Of a DNA stretch of 64,000 nt, positions 1 through 9,127 are shown in pieces. Position 1 is the first letter of the stretch, and each line of letters starts with the position of its first letter. The DNA lies in NCBI GenBank assembly GCA_963822905.1, contig CAWGJF010000001.1, positions 1,116,001-1,180,000 of the forward strand, given 5' to 3'. The position numbers and the translations under genes were made by a program. The notes below the pieces were generated by a model. That model ran no database searches and was not told the origin of the DNA. It saw nothing but the letters and a program-made list of their open reading frames with translations. Origin of the DNA: CAWGJF01 sp963822905. Its GTDB lineage: Bacteria; Bacteroidota; Ignavibacteria; Ignavibacteriales; Ignavibacteriaceae.

Positions 1-2
1 TG

Positions 3-518
3 GAATTCACAAAACCGAATATTGGGTTTGAAGGAGTTGCAGTCGATTCAAAAAATTTTTATTTAGGGTTGGAGAATATTTTTGGTCCGAAATCTTTTGG
101 CGACAGCACATTAATCTACATAGTAGACAAAAAAAATCTTACAATTGTAAAGGTTATCTCAACAGCCAGGTTAGGTCTCCAAACTATTTGCGGATTGTAT
201 TCTGATGTTGATAATTCTTTGTGGGGAGTTGACAGGAACCAGAGACTGATTTTTCATTTAATTCTGAACAAAGATTTTGATATTGAGCAGTTTAAGAAAA
301 CCGATTTTATTCCTGCGATACCTGGTTACACAAATATTCCTTATGTTTCATCCGCAGAAAGCATTTGTATGGATAACGAAAAAAATATTTATATAGTTGA
401 TGATCCATGGTATGAGTTTTATATCCCGGCGGATTCTGTATTAAAACATCTTGATTCTAACACTGTTAATAATTTTAAGCAATTCATCCCTGTTATTTAT
501 AAATACAATAAAAACTAA
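3..518 (+). CDS. C-terminal part of a beta-propeller-like (esterase-like phytase / SdiA-regulated type) protein
   Basis: The reading frame is open from the left edge of the window, so this is the 3' end of a longer gene; the internal TTG at 69 is unlikely to be the true start. Two short segments, GFEGVAVDSKNFYLG at the extreme left and AESICMDNEKNIYIVDD about 100 residues later, are the GxEGhxhD...hYhxxE-type strand repeats seen in SMP-30, esterase-like phytase and SdiA-regulated beta-propellers. By family analogy it would be a secreted or periplasmic propeller, but the N-terminus, where a signal peptide would be, lies outside the window. It ends about 10 bases before the next gene's start. 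The assignment rests on motif resemblance only. Confidence 0.55.
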   Translation, partial: EFTKPNIGFEGVAVDSKNFYLGLENIFGPKSFGDSTLIYIVDKKNLTIVKVISTARLGLQTICGLYSDVDNSLWGVDRNQRLIFHLILNKDFDIEQFKKTDFIPAIPGYTNIPYVSSAESICMDNEKNIYIVDDPWYEFYIPADSVLKHLDSNTVNNFKQFIPVIYKYNKN

Positions 519-529
519 AGGAGAACCAA

Positions 530-1896
530 TTGGATAAGGTAGTAACATTTATTAACGAGGGTAGGGAAAAATATGTCGGGGAGTTGAAAGAATTTTAAAA
601 ATTCCCAGCATCAGTACTTTGAATGATCACAAAAATGATATGTATTCTGCTGCAAATTTTGTTGTTCAAAAACTTAAAGATGCAGGAATATCAGGAACAA
701 GATTAATCGAAACAGAAGGTCATCCATTGGTTTACGCAGAATGGAATGGTGCTCCCGGGAAACCGACGGTTTTGATATACGGTCATTATGATGTTCAGCC
801 TGTTGATCCATTGAACTTGTGGGATACTCCTCCATTTGAGCCAACAATACGGAATGGTAAAATCTATGCACGGGGAGCTACTGATGATAAAGGTCAGATG
901 TTTATGCATATTAAAAGTGTTGAGGCATTTTTTAAAACTAAAACTAAACTTCCGTTGAATGTCAAGTTTATAATTGAAGGTGAAGAAGAAATCGGTAGCA
1001 GTAATCTGGAGAAATTTGTCAGTAAGAATACAGATCTTTTGAAATGTAATGCAGTTTTAATTTCTGACACAGCCTTGTTCGCTGCCGGCATGCCTACTCT
1101 GACTTATGGTTTGAGAGGTCTTTGTTATATGGAAGTTGAAGTAACCGGACCAAATAGGGACCTTCATTCAGGTTCTTTTGGAGGTTCGGTAGCAAACCCA
1201 ATCAATATTCTTGCACAAATGATTTCTAAATTGCAAAATAAAAATGGTAAAATAGCAATTCCTGGTTTTTATGATGATGTTGTTAAACTCACAAAAAAAG
1301 AAAGAGACAATTTTAAATCACTGCCATTTTCAGAAAATAAATATGCCAATGAACTTGGTGTGAAAGAACTGTTTGGTGAAACGGGTTTTTCGACTCTTGA
1401 GCGAATCTGGGTCAGGCCCACTCTTGATTGTAACGGAATTATCGGAGGTTTTACAGAAAAAGGAGCAAAGACTGTTTTGCCTTCAAAAGCGAGTGCTAAA
1501 ATTAGTATGCGATTAGTTCCGAATCAGGACCCTAAAAAAATTGCCAAACAGTTTATAAAATATATGAACTCAATTGCTCCGAAATCTGTAAAAATTAAAA
1601 TTCAGGATTTACATGGTGCATACCCGATAATGACATCACTGGAAGATAAAGCAACTATGGCTGCTTCAAGAGCAATGTCGAAAGCCTTTGGAAAAAAAAC
1701 AGTTTATATGAGGGAAGGCGGCTCGATTCCAATCGTAGTTACTTTTGCAAAAAAACTTAAAGCAGCACCTGTACTTATGGGACTTGGTTTAAATTCTGAA
1801 AATCTTCATTCACCCAATGAACATTTTGACCTGAATCATTTTCAGTTAGGAATTTTAAGCTCAGCTTATTTCCTTGATGAATTTTCCAGGGTATGA
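530..1896 (+). pseudogene. M20 family dipeptidase, broken by a one-base frameshift near its N-terminus
   Basis: A cytosolic zinc metallopeptidase of the M20 (ArgE/DapE/CNDP) family that cleaves dipeptides. The start is TTG at 530 behind AAGGAG. The first 22 codons read DKVVTFINEGREKYVGELKEF and then stop (596-598); the frame one base back continues as LKIPSIS and runs to 1896. One T is missing from the TTTT run at 593-596. The rest is intact: YGHYDVQPVDP metal ligand, ATDDKGQ, EGEEEIGS with the catalytic Glu, LHSGSFGG dimerisation region, and a late metal-binding histidine in ENLHSPNE. About 455 residues when repaired, the normal family length. The conserved remainder suggests a recent break or an assembly error rather than an old pseudogene. 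An internal TTG at 619 could give a truncated protein. Confidence 0.85.
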
Positions 1897-1939
1897 AATC
1901 ACAAACTATTTAGGTAATGATTTATTGTAAAATAAATTT

Positions 1940-2803
1940 GTGAGAATACAATTATTTAAAAATATTTTACCATTTATTTTTCTTCTCATTTTAATTTCTG
2001 GTTGTGGTAATAAACAAGCAAACGAATCCCTCGGATCAGTGAATGACGTTGACGTTGCCAATTTACCTGAAAGAGATGCCGAGATTCAGAATTATAATCT
2101 TGAACAACAAAAAAAACTCAATTCAGACCGAACCCCTTGTGATGATATTTCAGTAAAAGAATTCATACTGAATAATTATCCGAATGGAACTTACCTGGTA
2201 AATATTGATAATGTTCTGTCTGAAGAAAAAACTAAACCAGCTTTGTATGTGTATCCTCATAATAATCATTACATATTTTGTATAATTGCTAAATCACGTC
2301 CGGGGGAACGACTAATTGAATCAAAAAACATTGTTGGTTTTGATCAGAGTTTTATTGACCTCGATAGTACAGATTTGGGTACAGCTTTTTTTTATCTGAC
2401 TTTATTTAAATGTGTAAATAACTCAATTACTTTAGTCTGGGAGAGTATTATTCCATCTCATGGAGGATTTAATAATTCCTCAATAGAAACATGGAAAAGC
2501 AAAAACATTCCTTATGTTAAGGTCGGTTTTCATTATGGTCGTGGTTCTGGTCATATTGACTATAACTATTTTTTAATAAATGGGATTCAGAACAAACCTC
2601 ATTTGATGATGACTTATGAAGGAATTAATTTCAAGAGAACAATTAGCAACATTAACAATGATGAATATCCTGATTTTTATGAGCACATCTATTTTGATTC
2701 CGGGGACAAGATAAGTGAGAAGGATTCAGTAGGATTCATTTGGAACAAACAAGATAGTGTTTATGTTAATATTCGAAATAAAAGACAAACCCGCCAGTAC
2801 TAG
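1940..2803 (+). CDS. Hypothetical lipoprotein
   Basis: I do not recognise the family. The GTG-initiated 287-residue product opens with a basic start, a long hydrophobic stretch (residues 8-20) and the lipobox LISGC at about residues 18-22, followed by a polar GNKQAN linker, so it should be exported and lipid-anchored. The mature part is rich in aromatic and Asp/Asn residues (NNHYIFCIIAKS, HYGRGSGHIDYNYFLI, DEYPDFYEHIYFD), which suggests a beta-rich globular domain; the DxNxDxxPDF-like piece late in the protein is reminiscent of FG-GAP/EF-hand-like calcium loops but is not a clear match. It stands between the dipeptidase and the YgfZ-like gene with its own gaps of about 43 and 150 bases. Confidence 0.7.
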   Translation: MRIQLFKNILPFIFLLILISGCGNKQANESLGSVNDVDVANLPERDAEIQNYNLEQQKKLNSDRTPCDDISVKEFILNNYPNGTYLVNIDNVLSEEKTKPALYVYPHNNHYIFCIIAKSRPGERLIESKNIVGFDQSFIDLDSTDLGTAFFYLTLFKCVNNSITLVWESIIPSHGGFNNSSIETWKSKNIPYVKVGFHYGRGSGHIDYNYFLINGIQNKPHLMMTYEGINFKRTISNINNDEYPDFYEHIYFDSGDKISEKDSVGFIWNKQDSVYVNIRNKRQTRQY

Positions 2804-2954
2804 ATAATCTTTCATTTTTAACAGTTTTTTAGGTTTCCAGATTTTAAATTTTCTTTATTTTTTCTGAGTTTGTTAAATGTATTTAATATATTTGCAATTC
2901 AAATATTATAATGGTTGATATGATCAATAATGAAGATTTCTTAAGGGAGTTATA

Positions 2955-4055
2955 ATGATTCAAACTGATGAAAGGGAACTCAGACTAATTGAGTATCTGG
3001 AGAGCAAAGGCTTTAAATCCGAAACGATTGACAGTTACAAGGTAATTTCCGGATATGGTTCAATCTCGGAAGAAGTTGAAAGTCTTTACCGTGGGGTTGG
3101 GCTTAGGAACGCTTCACACTTCGGCATTATTGAACTAAAGGGTAAAGATGTGATGGATTTTCTTCACAGAATATCTACAAATTCTATAATTGATTTACCC
3201 AAAGAAGGAGTTCGGAACACTTTATTTACATCAGAAAAAGGCAAAATAATAGGCTTAACCACTTTGCTCAATTTTGAAGATTACCAACTGCTTTTTTGTG
3301 ACAGACAAAGTAAACCATTCGTTCTTGCATGGCTAAATAAATATGTGATAGCTGATGATGTTCAGGTTAATGATGCTAATGGTAAATACAATTTACTTGA
3401 GCTTCGCGGACCGCAAGCAGATTCTTATGTTACTATGATTTGCGGAAGTGTTGTCAATGATATGAAACCTGATTCCTTCAAAATAATTCATTTTGAAAAT
3501 TTGCTTTTCTTCCTTGCTAAAATCACGGATGAAAGAGGACACAATAAATTCTGGATGTTGGGTGATTATGAGAATGCAAAACGATTAATTGAATATATGA
3601 TCGATAACAAAGGTCCTTTTAATTTTAACCTGGTAGGAGAAAATGCATTTAATGTTTACAGGGTTGAAATGGGAATTCCTGTTGCACCTACTGAAATTAA
3701 TAGTGATTATAATCCTCATGAAGCCGGTCTTACACAATACATCGATTTTAAAAAAGGTTGTTACATTGGACAAGAAGTAATTGCGAGACTACAAACTTAT
3801 GATAAAGTTCAAAAGCAATTAGCAGGGGTTAGATTTCTAAACCAGGATTCTGCTTCAGATCATTTAAACATATTTAATGCTAATGAAGAGGTAGGAAAAA
3901 TAACATCGACAGTAAACTCTGTAAAATTCGGTGAGACTATAGGTTTAGCATACGTTCAGAAGCATTATCTCCAATATAAAGATCAACTAATTGCGATAAA
4001 CGGGAAGGGAAACGAACAAAATATTTTATTACAATCGTTACCATTTTCTAAATGA
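2955..4055 (+). CDS. ygfZ: YgfZ/GcvT-like folate-binding Fe-S cluster maintenance protein
   Basis: Homologue of the tetrahydrofolate-binding protein YgfZ (IBA57 type), which supports repair or assembly of certain iron-sulfur enzymes. The 366-residue product resembles the aminomethyltransferase fold and carries the diagnostic motif KGCYIGQE at residues 267-274, with the functionally required Cys at 269. The N-terminal half has the family pattern LKGKDVMDFLHRISTN with TSEKGKI shortly after it. The ATG start follows GGGAG with correct spacing. The stop codon overlaps the start of the next gene by four bases, so the two are probably translated together. GcvT itself is a possible confusion, but the KGCxxGQE motif and short length favour YgfZ. 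Confidence 0.88.
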   Translation: MIQTDERELRLIEYLESKGFKSETIDSYKVISGYGSISEEVESLYRGVGLRNASHFGIIELKGKDVMDFLHRISTNSIIDLPKEGVRNTLFTSEKGKIIGLTTLLNFEDYQLLFCDRQSKPFVLAWLNKYVIADDVQVNDANGKYNLLELRGPQADSYVTMICGSVVNDMKPDSFKIIHFENLLFFLAKITDERGHNKFWMLGDYENAKRLIEYMIDNKGPFNFNLVGENAFNVYRVEMGIPVAPTEINSDYNPHEAGLTQYIDFKKGCYIGQEVIARLQTYDKVQKQLAGVRFLNQDSASDHLNIFNANEEVGKITSTVNSVKFGETIGLAYVQKHYLQYKDQLIAINGKGNEQNILLQSLPFSK

Positions 4056-4600
4056 AAATTTATACGGGTACAGGAGATAAAGGAGAAACAGGATTATTTG
4101 GAGGTGAAAGAGTATTAAAAAGTGATATCAGGGTTGAAGCATATGGCTGCGTTGATGAATTGAATGCCTTTATTGGATTGGCAATGACAGAAGTTAATGA
4201 TGAAAATGTCAAAAAAATTTTATTAAATATTCAAAACAATCTTTTCACTATTGGTTCAGATTTATCCACACCCGATACAGAAAAAAACAAAAAACTGAAT
4301 ATTCCTCGAACTCCTGAATCATATTATATAGATATCGAGAAATTAATAGATCGATTCTCGGGAGATCTTGAAGAATTAAAATATTTCATATTACCTGGCG
4401 GTTCCAAAGCTGCAGCGATGATGCATATATGCAGAACCATTTGCAGAAAAGCTGAAAGAGCAGTTGTAGAATTAAATTCTTCAGTGCAAATTGGTAATAA
4501 TGTAATAGTTTTTCTTAATAGACTATCAGATTTGTTTTTTGTACTTGCGCGTTACCTAAATAGACAAGTTGGTGTTCCTGATGTTAAATGGGAACAATAG
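4052..4600 (+). CDS. ATP:cob(I)alamin adenosyltransferase, PduO/MMAB type
   Basis: Transfers adenosyl from ATP to cob(I)alamin, giving coenzyme B12. The 182-residue length and motif order match the trimeric PduO family: TGTGDKGETGLFGGERV at the N-terminus (ATP-binding), YGCVDELNAFIGLA, then the helical C-terminal signature GGSKAAAMMHICRTICRKAER with the conserved RxxxRxxER-like spacing, and LNRLSDLFFVLAR near the end. Its start ATG lies inside the last codons of the ygfZ-like gene (ATGA overlap). No cobalamin biosynthesis genes are nearby, so a salvage role is likely. Adenosylcobalamin would serve enzymes coded elsewhere, for example methylmalonyl-CoA mutase or class II ribonucleotide reductase (inference). 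Confidence 0.93.
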   Translation: MKIYTGTGDKGETGLFGGERVLKSDIRVEAYGCVDELNAFIGLAMTEVNDENVKKILLNIQNNLFTIGSDLSTPDTEKNKKLNIPRTPESYYIDIEKLIDRFSGDLEELKYFILPGGSKAAAMMHICRTICRKAERAVVELNSSVQIGNNVIVFLNRLSDLFFVLARYLNRQVGVPDVKWEQ

Positions 4601-4697
4601 ATTCTGAAAATCGTATAAGTGTTATGTTCTTAAAAAGATTGAATGACAATTCTCCATCTATGTTGAATTCCTGATATACTTTCCTCAAAAATATTTT

Positions 4698-5056
<359 letters not shown>

Positions 5057-5183
5057 CTTTAAAACCAGTTAACAATTTAAAAATGATTTCTTCTAGAAAT
5101 ATGACTATAATAAGCTTCTAGCTAATGTAATTTTTAATTGCAATAAGTATTATTTACTAAATCAATAAATTCTTAAGAAGAAA

Positions 5184-5385
5184 ATAAATTTGATAAATTA
5201 ATCAGAAAATATGAATATGCTACGACACCTGAAGTGCTGAGATTTGTTTAGGGAAATGATTAATAAAATATAATCCTGAAAACTTAAAAGATGGTTTTAA
5301 TAAATTTCCTGTTGGGGAAGAAATATTTTTCATTTCGAATCCTGGTTTAGGTCTATGGTCTTACAAAGATCGATTTAAAGAATAA
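5184..5385 (+). pseudogene. Decayed remnant of an unidentified coding sequence
   Basis: The 349-base gap between tmRNA and gnd is not empty. One frame reads NKFDKLIRKYEYATTPEVLRFV and stops at about 5250. After a short disrupted stretch another frame reads about 37 residues, NPENLKDGFNKFPVGEEIFF and then ISNPGLGLWSYKDRFKE, stopping at 5383-5385. The amino acid composition is protein-like and the lysine/glutamate codon use matches neighbours, but there is no start, no ribosome binding site and at least one frame change. I read it as the C-terminal relic of a deleted gene. No family is recognisable. Confidence 0.35.
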
Positions 5386-5404
5386 AATTTAACGGAGATA
5401 AAAA

Positions 5405-6854
5405 ATGAGTAAAGCAGATATCGGGTTAATCGGACTTGCAGTAATGGGTGAAAACCTGGTTTTAAATATGGAAAGTCATGGTTTCACAGTTGCAGTTTAT
5501 AACCGAACAACGGCAAAGGTTGATAATTTTATTAATGGAAGAGGTAAAGGGAAAAATGTAATTGGTGCTCATTCAATAGAAGAATTGATTGCAAATCTAA
5601 AATCACCAAGAAAAGTAATGCTAATGGTTAAAGCAGGAAAACCTGTTGATGATTTTATAGAATTACTTATTCCACATCTTGAAAAAGGTGATATAATAAT
5701 CGATGGAGGAAATTCTCATTTCCCGGATACAACCAGACGAACGAAGTATCTACAGGATAAAGGATTGCTTTATATCGGTACCGGAGTTTCCGGTGGTGAG
5801 GAAGGTGCTTTAAAAGGACCATCAATTATGCCTGGCGGTTCACCTGAGGCCTGGAAACATGTCAAACCAATTTTTCAGTCTATTGCAGCAAAAGTTGAAG
5901 ATGGAACTCCTTGCTGTGATTGGGTTGGCGAAGATGGTGCAGGACATTTTATAAAGATGGTTCACAACGGAATTGAATATGGTGATATGCAATTAATTTG
6001 CGAAGCTTACCAGATAATGAAAGATCTACTTGGATTGACATATGAAGAAATGTACAAAGTGTTTAAAGAGTGGAATGAAGGTGAACTAAACAGTTATTTA
6101 ATTGAAATAACCCGTGATATTTTAAATTACAAAGAGAACGGCAAACCGCTTGTTGAATACATTTTGGATACAGCGGGACAGAAAGGAACAGGTAAATGGA
6201 CAGTGCTTTCGTCGCTTGATGTCGGTGCTCCACTTACGTTAATTGGTGAAGCAGTTTATGGAAGAACACTTTCCGCACTTAAAGAAGAAAGAGTTGAAGC
6301 TTCCAAAGTTTTATCAGGACCAAAACCAAAGTTTGAAGGAGATAAAAAACAATTTATTGATGATTTGAAGAATGCACTTTATGCTTCAAAACTTGTCTCA
6401 TACGCGCAAGGCTATGTTTTGATGAGATTTACGGCTAAAGAATTCGGTTGGAATTTGAATTATGGAGGCATAGCATTAATGTGGCGCGGCGGATGTATTA
6501 TCCGTTCTGCATTTTTAGGAAAAATAAAAGAGGCTTTCGATAAAAATCATAATTTATCAAACCTGCTGCTTGATCCATTCTTTAAAAGAAAAAATTGAAT
6601 CATCACAGGAATCGTGGAGAAGAGTAATTGCTACTTCAATTACAAACGGTATTTGGATTCCTGCATTATCGACAGCTTTAAATTACTTTGATGGATATAG
6701 AAACTCGCGACTTCCTGCAAATCTTTTGCAGGCGCAGAGAGATTATTTCGGTGCTCATACTTACGAAAGAGTTGATAAGCCAAGAGGAGAATTCTTTCAT
6801 ACAAACTGGACTGGAAGAGGTAGTAATACAGCGTCTTCAACTTATAATGTTTAA
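5405..6854 (+). pseudogene. gnd: 6-phosphogluconate dehydrogenase (decarboxylating), frameshifted near its C-terminus
   Basis: Oxidises 6-phosphogluconate to ribulose 5-phosphate with NADP in the pentose phosphate pathway. The ATG follows ACGGAG. Visible motifs: GLAVMGENLVLNMESHGF (Rossmann nucleotide loop), GTGVSGGEEGA (substrate loop), FIKMVHNGIEYGD with the catalytic Lys and the HNGIEY substrate contacts, and GTGKWT. The frame stops at 6596, but an extra A in the AAAA run at 6584-6587 explains this: the next frame continues exactly where the family should, FKEKIESSQESWRRVI, and ends RGEFFHTNWTGRGSNTASS with the C-terminal tail that closes the partner's active site. Repaired length is about 482 residues, normal for the long dimeric form. 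Probably a sequencing or assembly slip in a real gene, because everything on both sides is conserved. Confidence 0.92.
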
Positions 6855-6881
6855 CACCTCAAGTAAATTCATTTAACCATT

Positions 6882-6966
6882 GGAGTTATAGCTCAATTGG
6901 GAGAGTCCTGTCTTTGGCAGCATTCGCGAGGAGAAGGTTGGCGGTTTAATTCCACTTAGCTCCACA
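6882..6966 (+). pseudogene. Degenerate tRNA-Ala(GGC)-like sequence
   Basis: The 5' part GGAGTTATAGCTCA and the 3' part TAGCTCC form a good 7-bp acceptor stem with one G-T, and the D-arm GCTC...GAGT is recognisable. The whole follows the layout of bacterial tRNA-Ala(GGC), with TTTGGCAG where the GGC anticodon loop should be. However, the anticodon stem does not pair, about 10 extra bases sit before the T-arm, the T-stem has a mismatch (GGCGG with CCACT), the T-loop is TTTAATT instead of TTCRANY, and the end is ACA without an encoded CCA. I interpret it as a tRNA pseudogene; a functional but aberrant tRNA cannot be excluded. Confidence 0.45.
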
Positions 6967-7070
6967 TTTCGTTTATTAACCGGTAAATTCCTGCCGATTA
7001 TCAATCGTAGATTGATTTACTATTGCTCTTTCTTTAAGTTTATTAAAAGATTTAGGGTAGATATTCGTAT

Positions 7071-7445
7071 ATGATTTCGTTATTACATTGTGATCAAAAT
7101 AACCATAAATATTTTTTTGCATTTAAAAGCATCCTTATTTCCACATTTAACTTTTTATCTTCAGAATTATTTATTTGGTCAGCAGCACTGATCTACCTGG
7201 CAATTTTTAAACAGCCGGATTACAATCATTTTACATTTTGTCCTTTAAAAAATCTTGGATTTGAATTTTGTCCGGGTTGTGGACTTGGGAATTCGATTTC
7301 GTTCATATTTCATGGTGATGTTCAAAGTTCTTTAGCTGCTCATCCTTTTGGAATTGCAGCATTAATTATATTAGTCAGTAGAATAATCTCTTTACTAAAA
7401 CAAGAAGGGAGTAAATATGCCAAACGTGTTACAATTAATGCCTAG
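7071..7445 (+). CDS. DUF2752 small membrane protein
   Basis: A 124-residue protein with the DUF2752 signature: CPLKNLGFEFCPGCGLGNS (residues 60-80), a cysteine-containing stretch that precedes a transmembrane helix, then HPFGIAALIILVSRII as the final helix. Membrane segments are near residues 20-42 and 95-112. The family is widespread in Bacteroidota and other groups; its function is not known to me. It overlaps the start of the following TM2-domain gene by 29 bases, and in many genomes DUF2752 and TM2 proteins are neighbours, so the pair is probably one transcriptional unit. Confidence 0.85.
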   Translation: MISLLHCDQNNHKYFFAFKSILISTFNFLSSELFIWSAALIYLAIFKQPDYNHFTFCPLKNLGFEFCPGCGLGNSISFIFHGDVQSSLAAHPFGIAALIILVSRIISLLKQEGSKYAKRVTINA

Positions 7446-7773
7446 CCTCGAAGGTGAGGAAATGGCGTATGTTCAGGAATTAATTAAAGATTTAAATGAT
7501 CAGCAGGCACAGCAGTTTGCAATGATTTATATGTCACGAAGAAAAGATCCGTCCAACATTTTAATTTTTGCTTTGATTGGATTACTTGGTATTGCCGGTA
7601 TTCATAGGTTTGTATTAAATCAGGTTGGTATGGGTATTTTATACTTTCTAACAGGCGGGTTATGTGCAATCGGAACAATCATAGATATGGTAAACCATAA
7701 GAAACTTGCTTTTGAATATAATTCAAAACAGGCGCAGCAGGTAGGCGGGCTAGTTAGAAATTTTACTCCGTAA
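7417..7773 (+). CDS. TM2 domain protein
   Basis: A 118-residue membrane protein with two closely spaced helices, ILIFALIGLLGIAGIHRF and MGILYFLTGGLCAIGTIID, the typical TM2 hairpin with its G-hxHRFhh-xxxGxGhhhhhT-GxxxIxxhhD pattern (residues about 45-90). The N-terminal 40 residues are acidic and predicted helical, with YVQELIKDLNDQQAQQFAMI. No enzyme motif. Function is not established for bacterial members. The start ATG lies inside the end of the DUF2752 gene and is preceded by AGAAGGGAG. Confidence 0.85.
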   Translation: MPNVLQLMPSLEGEEMAYVQELIKDLNDQQAQQFAMIYMSRRKDPSNILIFALIGLLGIAGIHRFVLNQVGMGILYFLTGGLCAIGTIIDMVNHKKLAFEYNSKQAQQVGGLVRNFTP

Positions 7774-7795
7774 GTTAAAACTCTTTTTCATTTAT

Positions 7796-7830
7796 GAGAT
7801 GGAATAATCTCGCATAGGTAATTCCATCTC
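7796..7830 (+). terminator. Probable intrinsic terminator after the DUF2752-TM2 pair
   Basis: GAGATGGAAT (7796-7805) pairs perfectly with ATTCCATCTC (7821-7830) around a 15-base loop and is followed by TTTCT. The 10-bp stem is convincing; the uridine tract is short. Confidence 0.55.
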
Positions 7831-7945
7831 TTTCTGGTTGATCAATCCTGGCAATTTGTATCCCAAAACTTCTTTATTAATATATTTTTAATTAAAAAAT
7901 ATTTATTGGAAAGGATGTTTAATTAAAATAAATTTGATCATCAAA

Positions 7946-8812
7946 ATGGAAAAAATTTCTTTTACAAAAATATCCGGCGCCGGAAATGATTTTGTTGTAT
8001 TTGATGCAACATTATTTTCTCAATTAAAGATTGATAAAACCCGGATCAGCAAAATTTGTGACAGGCATTTTGGAATTGGTGCTGATGGAGTAATTACAAT
8101 TACTAAATCTGAAAAGTTTGATTTTGTAATGAATTATTTTAATGCGGATGGTTCAACCGGAAGTTTGTGTGGAAATGGTGCAAGATGTGCTATTTTATAT
8201 GCAAAAAAATATGGAATGCTAAAATCTAATAACGCAAAATTTGTTTCTAATGAAATAGAATATTCAGGAAATTTCATTTCTGAAAAAGAGATTAAATTCA
8301 ATTTGTCAGATCCTGAAAAAACAAAACTGAATTTTAAAGTGAAAGCCGGAAACCAGTTGATTAATGCAAATTATATCGACACAGGATCACCTCACATAGT
8401 TATTTATATTGATGAAATTTTAGTAAATCCAAATAACCCCAAGCTCTTTTATTCAAATGTTGATGATGTTCCTGTTTCTGTGTTTGGTAAAGAAATTCGG
8501 AATTTACCTGAATTTTCTCCCTGTGGAGTGAATGTTAATTTTATACAAACTGAAAATGATTATCTAAAAATAAGAACTTATGAAAGGGGTGTTGAAGAAG
8601 AAACCCTTGCTTGTGGAACCGGATCGGTTGCTTCAGCTTTAATTAGCAGTGCTGTTAAAAATTTTTCTTCTCCCGTTACATTAATCACAAGGGGTAATGA
8701 TAAATTATTTGTAGATTTTAAAACAGAAAAAAATAATTTTTCAAAAGTTTCATTAACAGGTCCCGCGAAAGAAATTTTTGTGGGTGAAATTCAAAATAGT
8801 TTTTTAGAATAA
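7946..8812 (+). CDS. dapF: Diaminopimelate epimerase
   Basis: Interconverts LL- and meso-diaminopimelate for lysine and peptidoglycan synthesis; cofactor-independent, using two cysteines. Cys75 lies in SLCGNGARC and Cys223 in LACGTGS, the two active-site loops. Other family marks are FTKISGAGNDFVVFD at the N-terminus, GADGVI, and ERGVEEETLACG. With the ATG at 7946 the protein is 288 residues, the usual length; a TTG four codons upstream (7934) is an alternative. No other lysine genes are adjacent. Presence of meso-DAP synthesis implies Gram-negative-type peptidoglycan. Confidence 0.96.
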   Translation: MEKISFTKISGAGNDFVVFDATLFSQLKIDKTRISKICDRHFGIGADGVITITKSEKFDFVMNYFNADGSTGSLCGNGARCAILYAKKYGMLKSNNAKFVSNEIEYSGNFISEKEIKFNLSDPEKTKLNFKVKAGNQLINANYIDTGSPHIVIYIDEILVNPNNPKLFYSNVDDVPVSVFGKEIRNLPEFSPCGVNVNFIQTENDYLKIRTYERGVEEETLACGTGSVASALISSAVKNFSSPVTLITRGNDKLFVDFKTEKNNFSKVSLTGPAKEIFVGEIQNSFLE

Positions 8813-8827
8813 AATTGTGGAGATAAA

Positions 8828-9127
8828 ATGTCCAAAGTAATATTTTCAATTCAATACGAACTTCAACCGGAAAATCGTGAGGAATACCTCAGAACAATTA
8901 AAGAATTGAAGAATTTATTAAAAGCAGACGGGCTTGAAAATTATTCTGTATATGAAGCAAAAGGGAAACAAAATAATTTCCAGGAACAATATACTTTTAG
9001 CTCTATGGAAGCATTTGAAAATTTTGACGATAATACAGATGAGAGAATAAATATTTTAACCAATAAAATAAATGATCTTGCAACAGATCATACTACCAAA
9101 TATTCTACTCTTTCGGAAATTGATTGA
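8828..9127 (+). CDS. Small hypothetical protein, possible dimeric alpha/beta-barrel fold
   Basis: A 99-residue soluble protein starting 15 bases after dapF, behind TGGAG, so likely cotranscribed. The pattern FSIQYELQPENREEYLRTIKE, a strand followed by a helix, then SVYEAKGKQNNFQEQYTFSS and a second helix, resembles ferredoxin-like monooxygenase/Dabb barrels (ABM superfamily). No catalytic residues can be named. Function unknown. Confidence 0.65.
   Translation: MSKVIFSIQYELQPENREEYLRTIKELKNLLKADGLENYSVYEAKGKQNNFQEQYTFSSMEAFENFDDNTDERINILTNKINDLATDHTTKYSTLSEID

Noticed and set aside
593..600. Programmed -1 frameshift in the dipeptidase gene
   Set aside because: The site GAATTTTAAAA lacks a proper X XXY YYZ slippery heptamer in the right phase and no downstream structure is apparent; a single missing T explains it better.
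2870..2910. Bacteroidia-type promoter TATATTTG before the YgfZ-like gene
   Set aside because: TAnnTTTG is present but its TTTG partner is 14 bases away instead of about 19, and other promoters in the window are sigma-70 consensus types.
2955..4055. Aminomethyltransferase GcvT of the glycine cleavage system
   Set aside because: Although gcvH is in the window, the KGCYIGQE motif is diagnostic for the YgfZ type, not GcvT.
6882..6966. Functional tRNA with TTG or TGG anticodon
   Set aside because: No placement of the loop gives a paired anticodon stem; the best overall match is tRNA-Ala(GGC) with a broken stem and T-loop.
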